From Formosa haliotis (GTDB taxonomy: Bacteria; Bacteroidota; Bacteroidia; Flavobacteriales; Flavobacteriaceae), in the NCBI RefSeq assembly GCF_001685485.1, contig NZ_BDEL01000001.1:186001-250000 (forward strand): 64,000 bases of DNA, read 5' to 3'. Position 1 is the stretch's first letter, and each line of letters starts with the position of its first letter. Made by a program: the position numbers and the translations under genes. Below are positions 16,588-25,918 of the stretch, one piece after another. Below the pieces are notes generated by a model. The model ran no database searches and was not told the origin of the DNA. It was given only the letters and a program-made list of their open reading frames with translations.

Positions 16588-17883
16588 ATGAAAAAAAATA
16601 CTCACCTTGTTATTTTAGCCTTAGCCGCGATGCTTGTGGCTTGTAAGGCCAAAGAAGAGAATAAAATTGAAGTATCCGATGCTAAAAAAGAGCAATTGGC
16701 ACAAGAACCTGCCGATACGGTACAAACGGCCATTGGTCCTTTGGTATTGCCAAAACCTTATGCCACAGAATCTGTTAGAAAGCAAAGTAAATTGGTAGAT
16801 TGGCCAGAAGGTCAACTGCCAAAAGCACCTGAAGGTTTTACCGTTACAAAATTTGCAGATGGCTTTGAAAATCCGCGTTGGACTTATATTGGTCCCAACG
16901 GCGATTTTTTTGTCTGCGAAGCCAACACAAAAAAAAGCGCTGGAAGAATTACCTTATTAAGAGACTCAAATAATGATGGAACCGTAGATGTGCGAGAGCC
17001 ATTTTTGGAGGACTTAAAACAGCCATTAGGTATGCTCATTATAGGAAATCATTTTTATGTAGCGAATACCGACGGACTTTATAAATATCCTTATAAAGCA
17101 GGACAAACGGCATTACAACCTGACCAAGGAAAGAAAATAGTTGAGCTTCCTGCAGGTGGTTATAACCATCATTGGACGCGAAATATTATTACCAATGCCA
17201 ACCAAGATAAAATTTATATTTCTGTAGGATCGGCAAGTAATGTCGGAGAATATGGTATGGATGAGGAAATAAGACGCGCCAATATTCTGGTGGTCGATTT
17301 AGACGGTAAAAATGAAAAAATATATGCCAGCGGACTCCGTAACCCTGTGGGTATGGATTGGAATCCAAGTAATGGAGAACTTTGGACGGCCGTAAACGAG
17401 CGTGATAAAATAGGAGACAATTTAGTTCCCGATTATGTAACTAGTGTAAAGGAAGGTGGTTTCTATGGTTGGCCTTATGCTTATTTTGGAGCTATTCCAG
17501 ATCCAAGATTAGAAGGACAGGCCCCAGATTTGGTGGCTAAAACCATTGTACCCGATGTGTCTGTTGGTCCACATACCGCTTCTTTGGGTTTAACTTTTTA
17601 CGATGGAAATAGTTTTCCCGAGCGTTATAAAAACGGAATTTTTGTGGGGCAACATGGCTCGTGGAACCGATCTGTGCTTTCTGGGTATCGCGTGGTATTT
17701 ATCCCTTTTGAAAATGGAAAACCAGCTGCTGTACCCGAAGATTTTCTAACTGGTTTTATTGCTGATGGTAGTGATACCGATGTGTACGGACGACCGGTTT
17801 GTGTCGCCGTAACCCCAGCAGGCGACTTATTGGTAAATGACGATGCCGGTAATACCATTTGGAAAGTGAGTTACAATCAATAA
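16588..17883 (+). CDS. PQQ-dependent sugar dehydrogenase-like (sorbosone dehydrogenase family) lipoprotein
   Basis: A 431-residue exported protein: signal with lipobox LAAMLVAC (Cys19), then a low-complexity linker, then a six-bladed beta-propeller of the soluble glucose / sorbosone dehydrogenase family. Visible family motifs are GGYNHHWTRNI (His and Arg of the active site), ASGLRNPVGMDWNP, NERDKIGDN, GGFYGWPYAYF, FVGQHGSWNRS and VNDDAGNTIWKVSY. Such enzymes oxidise aldoses or sugar aldehydes using PQQ, passing electrons to respiratory carriers. No PQQ synthesis genes are in the window. A TonB-dependent receptor gene starts 24 nt downstream, so the two are probably one operon. Confidence 0.86.
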   Translation: MKKNTHLVILALAAMLVACKAKEENKIEVSDAKKEQLAQEPADTVQTAIGPLVLPKPYATESVRKQSKLVDWPEGQLPKAPEGFTVTKFADGFENPRWTYIGPNGDFFVCEANTKKSAGRITLLRDSNNDGTVDVREPFLEDLKQPLGMLIIGNHFYVANTDGLYKYPYKAGQTALQPDQGKKIVELPAGGYNHHWTRNIITNANQDKIYISVGSASNVGEYGMDEEIRRANILVVDLDGKNEKIYASGLRNPVGMDWNPSNGELWTAVNERDKIGDNLVPDYVTSVKEGGFYGWPYAYFGAIPDPRLEGQAPDLVAKTIVPDVSVGPHTASLGLTFYDGNSFPERYKNGIFVGQHGSWNRSVLSGYRVVFIPFENGKPAAVPEDFLTGFIADGSDTDVYGRPVCVAVTPAGDLLVNDDAGNTIWKVSYNQ

Positions 17884-17907
17884 TTAGACCCTACAACGCT
17901 GCCATAC

Positions 17908-20199
17908 ATGAAATATCTGTTAGTACAACTACTAGCGATTATTACTATAATCGCTAGTATAACCCCCATATATGCCCAAAATATTTCCGGACAAGTGCGT
18001 AATAGCAAGGATGTTCCTGTAGCTAATGTTACTATACTTTTTAATAACAATATTATAGGAGAAACGAATGCAGAAGGAAGGTTTTCTTTAACAGATTCCT
18101 ATGAACTTCCTATAACTTTACAGTTTAAACATCCGGAGTATTATCTTAAATCAGTGACTATTAACCGTAATAATAGTGCGATCTATCTTTCATCTTTAGA
18201 TCATTCAGAAGATTTAGATGCCGTGGTATTATCATCAACCTATCAAAAAGAAAGTCAAGTTCTTATTCCTACTTCAAAAATAACAACAACAAAATTTGCA
18301 GCATACAGTCCTATAGATCTTGTTTCAGCAATTAATGAAACGCCAGGCGTATATATACAAAGTGGCGCTTTAAATACAAATCGTATTATTATTCGGGGGG
18401 TCGGGTCGAGAACGCTTTATGGCACGAATAAAATTAGGGCTTATTTTAATGACATCCCCATAACTAATGGTACAGGAGCTACAGATATTGATGCCTATAA
18501 TGCAGAAGATATTTCTAATATTGAAATCGTAAAAGGACCGAAGGCGACCCCTTATGGTACGAATTTAGGAGGGACTTTATTATTAAACTCTAAAGAAGCT
18601 TCAGCAGGAGAAACCTACTTTAAAGACAATGTAACCGTAGGCAGTTTTGGCTTGTTTAAGAACACTTTGTCTTTAGCTACAGCACAAGATAAATTTGCTA
18701 TAAATCTCAATTATGATCATATGCAATCTGATGGGTTTCGAGATAATAGCGCGTATAACAGGCATAGCGTTTTGTTAACATCTAAGTATAAATTTAATCC
18801 AAAGAATGAAATCGGGGTCTTATTAAATTACACCGATTATCATGCACAAATTGCAAGTTCTATAGGGGAAACGGCTTTTCAAGAAGACCCTACACAAGCG
18901 GCTTACACTTGGGGTGCAGCACAAGGTTACGAAGCTAATAAGCAGGTGCTTGCGGGAATACATTTTACGCACCGCTTTTCTGAAACGTTTAGTAATACCA
19001 GCTCCGTTTTTTATAATTATTTAGATCATTACGAACCAAGACCTTTTAATATTCTCGATGAATTTACCAATGGGTACGGCGCTAGAACCTTATTTGCTAA
19101 GGATTTTAAATTTTTAAAATCGAACGCCAATCTTAGTTTTGGAACCGAACTTTACAAAGATGAATATAACTGGAAAACCCTTGAAAATCTTTATGAAGCG
19201 AACGATGGGAATGGCAGTCTGGCAGGAGATCTTATTAGCGATAATGTAGAACACCGGAATAACCTTAATGTATTTGCAACGATGACGCTTCCTATAACTG
19301 AAAAATTAAAAGCTCAGTTAGGATTTAATGTGAATGCTACTAAATACAGATTTTATGACGAATTTAATACAGGAGAAGCCAATAAAGATGCAGATCGTGA
19401 TTTTGACCCCATTTTTGCGCCCAATTTAAATGTAATCTACCAGTTTACAGCGCAAACAAGTATGTATGCTAATATTAGTCGTGGGTTTAATTTTCCTTCT
19501 ATGGAAGAAACATTAACTCCTGAAGGTTTAATAAATCCGGATTTGGGGCCGGAAACAGGATTTAATTATGAAATTGGAAGTGAAGTCTATCTTTTTGAAA
19601 GTGCTTTACACATGAAAATTGCTGCCTATATTATGGATATAAATAATCTATTGGTGGCAGATCGGGTAGGAGAAGATCAATATATAGGAAGAAATGCCGG
19701 GAAAACAGAACATAAAGGGATAGAACTTTCGGTAAAATACAATTATCATTTTACAAATGGATTGTATATTTCACCTTATCTAAATGCCGAATTTTCCGAT
19801 CATAGATTTATAGATTTTGTAGATGGAGCTAACGATTATTCCGGAAATGATCTAACCGGAGTGCCCGATATTAAAATTAATGGTGGACTTGTCTTAGCTT
19901 ATAAAAACCTTCAACTTAGCACTAATGTGCTTCATGTTGGAGAGATGCCATTAGATGATGGAAATACGCTTTCCTCTAATCCGTATACGGTTCTTAACGC
20001 CAAATTAGATTATAGTAAGCAAATAAATAAGCATTTGTTTATTGGACTAAATGTAGGTGTGAATAATTTTACCGATGAAGCCTATGCTTCGGCAGTACTT
20101 ATAAACGCTGTAGGTTTCGGAACATCGGAACCGCGTTATTATTATCCCGGTATGCCCATAAACTGGTATGGCGGTTTAAAAATAGGGTATTCTATATAA
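17908..20199 (+). CDS. TonB-dependent receptor with carboxypeptidase-regulatory-like N-terminal domain
   Basis: A 763-residue outer-membrane transporter. The signal peptide ends at IYAQ (residue 24). Residues 25-100 form a CarboxypepD-reg-like domain (ISGQVRNSKDVPVANVTILF). Residues 120-225 are the plug (DLVSAINETPGVYIQSGALN, IIIRGVGSR, IEIVKGPKATPYG), and the rest is the beta-barrel ending in the aromatic strand INWYGGLKIGYSI. There is no SusD partner, and it is shorter than SusC proteins, so it more likely imports a small cofactor or metal complex than a glycan. It sits directly behind a PQQ-type dehydrogenase, which suggests uptake of PQQ; this is inference. Confidence 0.88.
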   Translation: MKYLLVQLLAIITIIASITPIYAQNISGQVRNSKDVPVANVTILFNNNIIGETNAEGRFSLTDSYELPITLQFKHPEYYLKSVTINRNNSAIYLSSLDHSEDLDAVVLSSTYQKESQVLIPTSKITTTKFAAYSPIDLVSAINETPGVYIQSGALNTNRIIIRGVGSRTLYGTNKIRAYFNDIPITNGTGATDIDAYNAEDISNIEIVKGPKATPYGTNLGGTLLLNSKEASAGETYFKDNVTVGSFGLFKNTLSLATAQDKFAINLNYDHMQSDGFRDNSAYNRHSVLLTSKYKFNPKNEIGVLLNYTDYHAQIASSIGETAFQEDPTQAAYTWGAAQGYEANKQVLAGIHFTHRFSETFSNTSSVFYNYLDHYEPRPFNILDEFTNGYGARTLFAKDFKFLKSNANLSFGTELYKDEYNWKTLENLYEANDGNGSLAGDLISDNVEHRNNLNVFATMTLPITEKLKAQLGFNVNATKYRFYDEFNTGEANKDADRDFDPIFAPNLNVIYQFTAQTSMYANISRGFNFPSMEETLTPEGLINPDLGPETGFNYEIGSEVYLFESALHMKIAAYIMDINNLLVADRVGEDQYIGRNAGKTEHKGIELSVKYNYHFTNGLYISPYLNAEFSDHRFIDFVDGANDYSGNDLTGVPDIKINGGLVLAYKNLQLSTNVLHVGEMPLDDGNTLSSNPYTVLNAKLDYSKQINKHLFIGLNVGVNNFTDEAYASAVLINAVGFGTSEPRYYYPGMPINWYGGLKIGYSI

Positions 20200-20236
20200 T
20201 ATCAATTTTATAAATGGATAGAAAATGTCGAATTTA

Positions 20237-21274
20237 TCATTGATTTGCTTTCAATATTTTAATGATTCGATTATACATTAATTCAGATAAGTTCCAATTG
20301 TAACCTTCAAAATTCACCGTATTTGTAAATTGAATTACCACAGCATCTATTTCTTGGTGATATTTTGCGATGGTTTGGTAACCCGGAATTAATCCTGTGT
20401 GTTCAAATTTATAAATTGAGGCATATAGGTCTTGTTCTTTCTTATTTTTAAATACCGAGCCATCATTTAAAGCTCTTATAAATTTTCCCAAATCTTCTGC
20501 AGTAGCTAACATAGAGCCCACATCATCCGATTTTAAATCGTTTTCATATCCTACGTAATAACCGCTCATAACATCATCCATATCAACCTGCTGTATAGAA
20601 CCAAAGGTATGATTTAGATGTAGTGGTGTTAGTATGGTTTCTTTAATATATTGAAACGTATCGTACCCAAGTCTTCTACTCATTATTTTATCGAGTAACA
20701 AATAGTTGGTATTCGAGTATTCGTAATCTTCTCCAGGTTTAAAATTAGCGGGTAAATCCAGAATCAAGGCGAGATTTTCTTCGGCCGTTTCTTTTGGTGC
20801 AGCCCAATACATATAAGTATCGGTATAATTAGGAATACCACTGCGATGCTGAACTAACATGCGTAAGGTAATGTCATCTGCATTTTCAATTCTAGTTTTT
20901 AATTCTGGTAAATAGTCGGATAGCGTTTTGTTTAACGATAATTTACCGCTGTTTACAAGTTTTGCCACGGCTACGGCATTATACAGTTTACTAACACTAG
21001 CTATTTTAAACAGGGCATTTGGATCTGCAGGGATTTTACCAGTTCTGCTTTTTAAACCTGCAGCATATAATGTTGATGGTTTTCCGGCTTTATCTACATA
21101 GACAATAATACCATCAAAACCATAATCTGATACCTTATTTACTTGTTCCTGAACGGTTTTTGGTAATGGTTTTAGCCATGCCGTTACAACAGGCCAAGGG
21201 ACAAAATATAGGGATATAAGTGTCCCTAGTAATAAAAAAAATCTAATAATTTGTTTTGATGAAATTTTAGCCAT
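20237..21274 (-). CDS. Serine hydrolase of the beta-lactamase / penicillin-binding-like family
   Basis: A 345-residue protein with an N-terminal hydrophobic segment (residues 9-27) and a class C beta-lactamase fold. The active-site SxxK motif is in FKIASVSKLYNAVAV, and the YxN motif is in EYSNTNYLLLDKIM. The HTG motif (KFEHTGLIPGYQT) follows near residue 291. Such enzymes act on D-peptides, esters or beta-lactams; true resistance is not implied. It is convergent with the TonB receptor gene (37-nt gap) and starts a minus-strand stretch that ends here. Confidence 0.88.
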   Translation of the reverse strand: MAKISSKQIIRFFLLLGTLISLYFVPWPVVTAWLKPLPKTVQEQVNKVSDYGFDGIIVYVDKAGKPSTLYAAGLKSRTGKIPADPNALFKIASVSKLYNAVAVAKLVNSGKLSLNKTLSDYLPELKTRIENADDITLRMLVQHRSGIPNYTDTYMYWAAPKETAEENLALILDLPANFKPGEDYEYSNTNYLLLDKIMSRRLGYDTFQYIKETILTPLHLNHTFGSIQQVDMDDVMSGYYVGYENDLKSDDVGSMLATAEDLGKFIRALNDGSVFKNKKEQDLYASIYKFEHTGLIPGYQTIAKYHQEIDAVVIQFTNTVNFEGYNWNLSELMYNRIIKILKANQ

Positions 21275-21352
21275 TTTAATTAAAATACATCCTCATTAAA
21301 TCGTAAACATTTACTTAGGCGTTCTATATCTATGTTTTAAATATAAAATTTT

Positions 21353-22267
21353 CTATTGATTTACTTCTTCCCAAAGTTGTCTAACAAATACGACATCTTT
21401 ATTTATTCTTTTAAACACTTCTTTATTTGGAATAGTTGGTTTTTCGCCTTTTTCAGCGCCACCTAAATCATATTCAGTATGTATGGAAATAGGTACATTA
21501 ATTTGGTGTGCTTTAAGCAAAGAAAAATAGCGTTTAAAATCGACCATACCTTCTCCTAAAGGCGTATATTCAAAAGTCCATGATCCACCTTTTTTAGACC
21601 AAATAAAATCTTTAATCACCAACGTATTAATATATGGGGCTATAAGTTTAAACCCAATTTCCCAATTTGTTCCCCCATCTATAGCAGCATGAGCGATATC
21701 GTATTGACTACCTATGTGTTTTGGAGATAAACCGTTTAGTCCGCTATGTAAATCCCAAAGAGCAGAACCATAAAAGTGACCAGGAAGATTTATATAACTC
21801 CCGCTAATTCCACATTTTTTATTCAACTGTTCCAAGTCTTTAAAATAGGTTTTAGCATTTTCTACAACTTCTAAAACCGTTTGATCTTCGGTATATTTAA
21901 GTAAATCTGGTCGGTAATATTTATAGCCTAAGGCACTCGCCACTTCTAAGACCTTTACATGTTCTGGGTTGTTTGCGTCCATAACATTAGAGCAAATCAT
22001 ATTCGGTTTTAGATTGAAGCTTTGCATGGCTTCCGTAACTCTAGGTAAATCGTCCTGTACACGTTCTAGTAAAACATGTCCGTTTGGCCTTACCGTTAAA
22101 TCAATTCCATCAAAACCCATTTCAGAAACAGCTTCACTCATGTCTTTATAATCTAAATATTTTAAATGTTTAGAAAATAGGGATAAGTTAAGAGGTTTAA
22201 AAGTTGAATTTTTATTTGTAGAGGCCTCTAATGACCCGCTTTCAGACGATGATTTTGATGCTTTCAT
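21353..22267 (-). CDS. Sugar phosphate isomerase/epimerase (xylose isomerase-like TIM barrel)
   Basis: A 304-residue AP-endonuclease-2-type TIM barrel: LSLFSKHLKYLDYKDMSEAV, SEMGFDGIDLTVRPNGHVLL, the central HFYGSALWD and GSQYDIAHAAIDGG, and the C-terminal TPLGEGMVDFKRYF and SIHTEYDLGGAEKG with metal-binding acidic and His residues. The first 25 residues are Ser-rich and lack the Tat or lipoprotein signal of related secreted homologues; the start could be further in. These enzymes interconvert keto and aldo sugars or act on inositols. Neighbours are hydrolases, so a sugar-degradation role is likely but unproven. Confidence 0.82.
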   Translation of the reverse strand: MKASKSSSESGSLEASTNKNSTFKPLNLSLFSKHLKYLDYKDMSEAVSEMGFDGIDLTVRPNGHVLLERVQDDLPRVTEAMQSFNLKPNMICSNVMDANNPEHVKVLEVASALGYKYYRPDLLKYTEDQTVLEVVENAKTYFKDLEQLNKKCGISGSYINLPGHFYGSALWDLHSGLNGLSPKHIGSQYDIAHAAIDGGTNWEIGFKLIAPYINTLVIKDFIWSKKGGSWTFEYTPLGEGMVDFKRYFSLLKAHQINVPISIHTEYDLGGAEKGEKPTIPNKEVFKRINKDVVFVRQLWEEVNQ

Positions 22268-22424
22268 GATATTTTTTTATCGTTTTTTGTGAAACTTGAA
22301 CTGGACTTAATAGATCTATTTTAATAATTCCCTTAAAATAGGAGTGCGTATTTAATACGCTCTAATTTACTAAATACCGAGTGGTCTAAGGCATACTTTC
22401 TTAATATTATAAAGTCTCCCAAAT

Positions 22425-23426
22425 CTATGCTTTCAAAAACGTAATTAATGGGTTAATAAATTCATTAAAAGATTCTATATGCGGTAAATGCCCCACGTTT
22501 TCAATTTCGATTAGTTGAGCGTTAGGGATTTCTTTTTGGGTTCGTTTTCCAAGCTCGTTGTATAATCCCATAGTTTTTCTAACCGATTCTGAAACCAATG
22601 GTTTTCCTAATGCAGTTCTATCTCTAGTTCCAATAATTAATAAGGTTGGTGCTTTTATGTTTTTAAATTCGTAAACCACGGGCTGAGTAAAAATCATATC
22701 GTAAGTTAAAGCGGCATTCCAAGCAATAGTTTTATATTCAGAATTTAAGGTCCAACCGGCTAATAAGTTCACCCATTCGTCGTATTCTGGTTTCCATTTA
22801 TTGTCGTAATAGCTCACTAATTGATATTTTTTTATGCCTTCGTAGTTCTTTTTAAGTTCGTTTTCGTACCACCATTCTACCGGTTTGTATGGGACTTTTA
22901 ATTTCCAATCTTCAAGACCAATAGGGTTTTCTAATATCAGTTTTTCTGTTGTTTCTGGATACATTAATGCAAAACGTGTCGCCAACATACCTCCCATAGA
23001 ATGTCCTAAAACGGCAGTTTTTTCTATGTGTAAAGCATCAAGTAAGGCTTTTGTGTTTTGAGCAAGTTGCTGAAACGTATAGTGAAAATGGTCTGGTTTA
23101 GAAGATTTTCCGAAACCAATTTGATCTGGAACAATGACACGAAATCCTGCTTTAGTTAAGGCGGCGATAGTTGTTTCCCAATACGCTCCATTAAAATTCT
23201 TACCGTGCATTAAAACAATATTTTTTCCGTTAAAGTGCTCTGGTTTTATATCCATATATCCCATTTTTAAATCTTGTTCCTGTATTTTAAGATCTAAAGT
23301 CTTTACAGGATATGGATATTGATAATTCGATAATTCTAAATCTAACCATTGTAGGGCATCATTTTGCGCCATACCTACTTGAGTAAACAGTACGAGTAAT
23401 AGTAACTGGATTACATTCGTTTTCAT
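22425..23426 (-). CDS. Exported alpha/beta hydrolase
   Basis: A 333-residue protein with a signal peptide ending at VGMAQ (residue 21) and an alpha/beta hydrolase fold. Seen are the oxyanion strand NIVLMHGKNFNGAYW, DQIGFGKSSKP, the nucleophile elbow AVLGHSMGGMLATR (Ser in GHSMGG), LLIIGTRDRTALGK with the acid residue and VGHLPHIE with the catalytic His. Substrates may be esters or lactones; it may serve as lactonase for products of the nearby PQQ-type dehydrogenase, which is inference only. It lies 157 nt ahead of the isomerase gene on the same strand. Confidence 0.87.
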   Translation of the reverse strand: MKTNVIQLLLLVLFTQVGMAQNDALQWLDLELSNYQYPYPVKTLDLKIQEQDLKMGYMDIKPEHFNGKNIVLMHGKNFNGAYWETTIAALTKAGFRVIVPDQIGFGKSSKPDHFHYTFQQLAQNTKALLDALHIEKTAVLGHSMGGMLATRFALMYPETTEKLILENPIGLEDWKLKVPYKPVEWWYENELKKNYEGIKKYQLVSYYDNKWKPEYDEWVNLLAGWTLNSEYKTIAWNAALTYDMIFTQPVVYEFKNIKAPTLLIIGTRDRTALGKPLVSESVRKTMGLYNELGKRTQKEIPNAQLIEIENVGHLPHIESFNEFINPLITFLKA

Positions 23427-23535
23427 ATTTTTTATTTTTTTTATTTGTTAAACCTTGCTTAAAATCCCTTCTGAATATTCCAGATTTAAAGTTAAGATTT
23501 TAATTTATATAGTATTTTCTCTAAAGCAAATATGA

Positions 23536-24969
23536 TTAATCTTTATCGATTACTAATCTGGATAAAGCTTTAGGATAGCCACGTTGTACGGCTAAGGTTT
23601 CTGCCAACTCATCGATTTCAGTTTTCGAAATGCACGACAATATATCGTTGTGTTGATCGTCTTTTAACATTTCAGGTATAATCCCTTCTTCCTGAATTTT
23701 TTCAATAATTTGATGGGCCACCGTAAGGGCAGAGGAGGCCTTTATAATTTCGCTTCGCGCGTACGATTTACACGGGAAACTAACTTCTCCAACTCTTAAA
23801 TTAGGATCGTCTCCAGGGATTTGTTGTGCGCCGTATAATGGTGGTCCGCCAACAGTTGCTGTTTTAAAAGTGGGGACAAATTTAGACACCAGTGCAATCC
23901 CATTTTCTGTTCTCCTTTTTATTTCTGAAATGTCCCAACCTTGTTTTAATTTCTTGCTAATCGCTTCATTAAATTTTGGTTGTTTGCTGTTGTTTTTAGA
24001 CCTTACCAATCCTTGTTCAAATAAGGTAATATCGTTGGTCATTCCATGAATTTGATAATAATCGTCGCAATAAGGTGTTAATTGGGCCATGCCGTTTGGA
24101 GTACCGCGCTTGCCATGAAAAATTAACTCAGGGATTAAACCTTCAATAGGTTGCCATTTAGATATGTAAGCGGCTTTAAACTCAATTAATCGTTCAGGAT
24201 TTAAAGCTAAAGATTCATCGAATATACCTGTTTTAAATCCGCAGGAATTCACTAAATATTTTACGTTATAGGTGGTATCTTTAGTCTGTATTTCCCAGTT
24301 ATATCCTAAATTTTTATCGCGAACATCTTTAATTTTCTTGACGTTGGTATTGGTGTTTAGACTGCAATTTTCGGTTTTATTTAAGGCTAATTGTGCTTGT
24401 GCACCAAACCGAAAAAGATTCCATCCGTATTCCTGCACCATGAAAACAGGTGTTTTTAATTTTGTATGGTCAACTAATTTCAGGGTGTTAGTCATCCATT
24501 CATCTGTTGTAGCGGGGCGTTTTACTGTTGGTTTTTCTGCCAATGCCAATATATCGGCTTGTGAGTATGCTTTGTAATAATGCTCTGGAGGACCAAGAAT
24601 TTCATTTAAAGGATCTTGAGTAACCAATCTTTTGTAATAAGAAACTAAATCTTCTAAGCGCTGGGCGATGATATACGGTTCGTAAGTCTCAGATTTTGGA
24701 ATACTTATAAATGTAGGGCGTTCATCTATAGAATGCGGAAATAAACGGGCCATGTCTATCGATTGTTTCATTAACACCTTACACTGATCGATTGAAATGT
24801 CTGGATATAAATTTCCACCAGCATGTAAATGACAAAATGGAGGACCATTAACGACGCTTTTTTCCTGTTCAAACAAAATAGAATCTACCTTATGTTTGGC
24901 TAATTCTAAAGCGATAACAACTCCCGAAATACCTCCTCCTATAATACCAACATCGTGTATGTTCTTCAT
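23536..24969 (-). CDS. FAD-dependent oxidoreductase (DAO family)
   Basis: Start placed at the ATG at 24969, one base after the upstream stop, because the dinucleotide motif begins at once (MKNIHDVGIIGGGISGVVIA); a longer frame to 25011 would overlap the HAD gene. The result is a 477-residue flavoprotein with GxGxxG at residues 10-15, the acidic FAD-ribose residue in SILFEQE, and LVNSCGFKTG, which resembles the second FAD-binding motif. The DAO-like C-terminal part follows (VGGPPLYGAQQIPGDDPN). The substrate, an amine or 2-hydroxy acid, is not clear. It is translationally coupled to the HAD phosphatase gene. Confidence 0.82.
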   Translation of the reverse strand: MKNIHDVGIIGGGISGVVIALELAKHKVDSILFEQEKSVVNGPPFCHLHAGGNLYPDISIDQCKVLMKQSIDMARLFPHSIDERPTFISIPKSETYEPYIIAQRLEDLVSYYKRLVTQDPLNEILGPPEHYYKAYSQADILALAEKPTVKRPATTDEWMTNTLKLVDHTKLKTPVFMVQEYGWNLFRFGAQAQLALNKTENCSLNTNTNVKKIKDVRDKNLGYNWEIQTKDTTYNVKYLVNSCGFKTGIFDESLALNPERLIEFKAAYISKWQPIEGLIPELIFHGKRGTPNGMAQLTPYCDDYYQIHGMTNDITLFEQGLVRSKNNSKQPKFNEAISKKLKQGWDISEIKRRTENGIALVSKFVPTFKTATVGGPPLYGAQQIPGDDPNLRVGEVSFPCKSYARSEIIKASSALTVAHQIIEKIQEEGIIPEMLKDDQHNDILSCISKTEIDELAETLAVQRGYPKALSRLVIDKD

Positions 24970-24970
24970 A

Positions 24971-25642
24971 TTAAAACATGTCTTGAAGCTCCGCAAATTC
25001 ATTAACCACAACAGTCGGGTTATAATCTGCTATATTTTCATTGTAGTTATAGCCGTAACTTACACCTATACTATCCATTTTTGCATTTAGTGCCGCAAGA
25101 ATATCATTTTTAGAGTCGCCAACCATAATACTATTTTCAATAGAGGTATGGGTTAATTTGGCAAGATGTAAAAGTGGTTCGGCATGTGGTTTTTTTTGTG
25201 CTAAAGAATCTTCTCCAACCCAATGTTTGAACAATGATTTAATTTGCAAGGTATTGAGTATGGGTTCTATAAAACCGTAGGGTTTGTTGGTGCAAATTAC
25301 AAGGTTATAGCCTTTTTTATCCAGATATTTTAAGGTATCCAATACGCCTGGATACATAAAAGTATCTTTACATGTTACTTTTTTGTAGGCCGATAAATAA
25401 ATGTCGAAAGCTTTTTTTAGAAATTCTTCAGTTAATTTTTGATTGGGCAAAGCATATTCGAGAGAGCGCTTTACCAGCGGTTTAGCGCCATTGCCTATAA
25501 AGGGTGTTACTTGCGCTACGGTTAATGGTTGCGTATTAAAATGAGATAACATGGTGTTAACGGCCAAGGTTAAATCGGGGATGCTGTTAATAAGCGTGCC
25601 ATCAAAATCGAATATAATAAGTTCTTTCTTTTTAAAATTCAC
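24971..25642 (-). CDS. gph: HAD-family phosphatase, phosphoglycolate phosphatase-like
   Basis: A 223-residue HAD hydrolase. The motif I DFDGTLINS at residues 12-20 supplies the nucleophile Asp12 and Asp14. A helical cap follows (residues 20-90), with motif II VICTNKP, motif III KKPHAEP and motif IV VGDSKNDILAAL. The whole outline matches Gph/PGP enzymes that dephosphorylate 2-phosphoglycolate from DNA repair or metabolism, but other small sugar phosphates are possible. It is separated by one base from the following FAD oxidoreductase gene, so a shared pathway (glycolate handling, for instance) can be proposed. Confidence 0.83.
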   Translation of the reverse strand: MNFKKKELIIFDFDGTLINSIPDLTLAVNTMLSHFNTQPLTVAQVTPFIGNGAKPLVKRSLEYALPNQKLTEEFLKKAFDIYLSAYKKVTCKDTFMYPGVLDTLKYLDKKGYNLVICTNKPYGFIEPILNTLQIKSLFKHWVGEDSLAQKKPHAEPLLHLAKLTHTSIENSIMVGDSKNDILAALNAKMDSIGVSYGYNYNENIADYNPTVVVNEFAELQDMF

Positions 25643-25918
25643 AATACTTTATTTTTTGACAAAGATGCAGAAGTTTTAATAAAATAGTAAGGATTTACAG
25701 GAATGTTGAATAAAAATTAATATGACTTACTAGTTAAAATCGCGATGAGTCGTGTAAAATTGATGGGAGATATTTTTATTTGCAATAAGGTTGTTTATTA
25801 CCTTATAATGTCTATAAATTACTTATTTGAATCGGTTAAATTGTTAATTTAACGAAAATATATGTATTGAAAATATTTTATAATTAAGTTTATAGATTAT
25901 AACCCTATAATAGCTATC

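Noticed and set aside
20237..21274. Antibiotic resistance call for the beta-lactamase-family protein
   Set aside because: The fold and SxxK/YxN motifs are shared with many esterases and D-peptidases, so resistance cannot be claimed from sequence.
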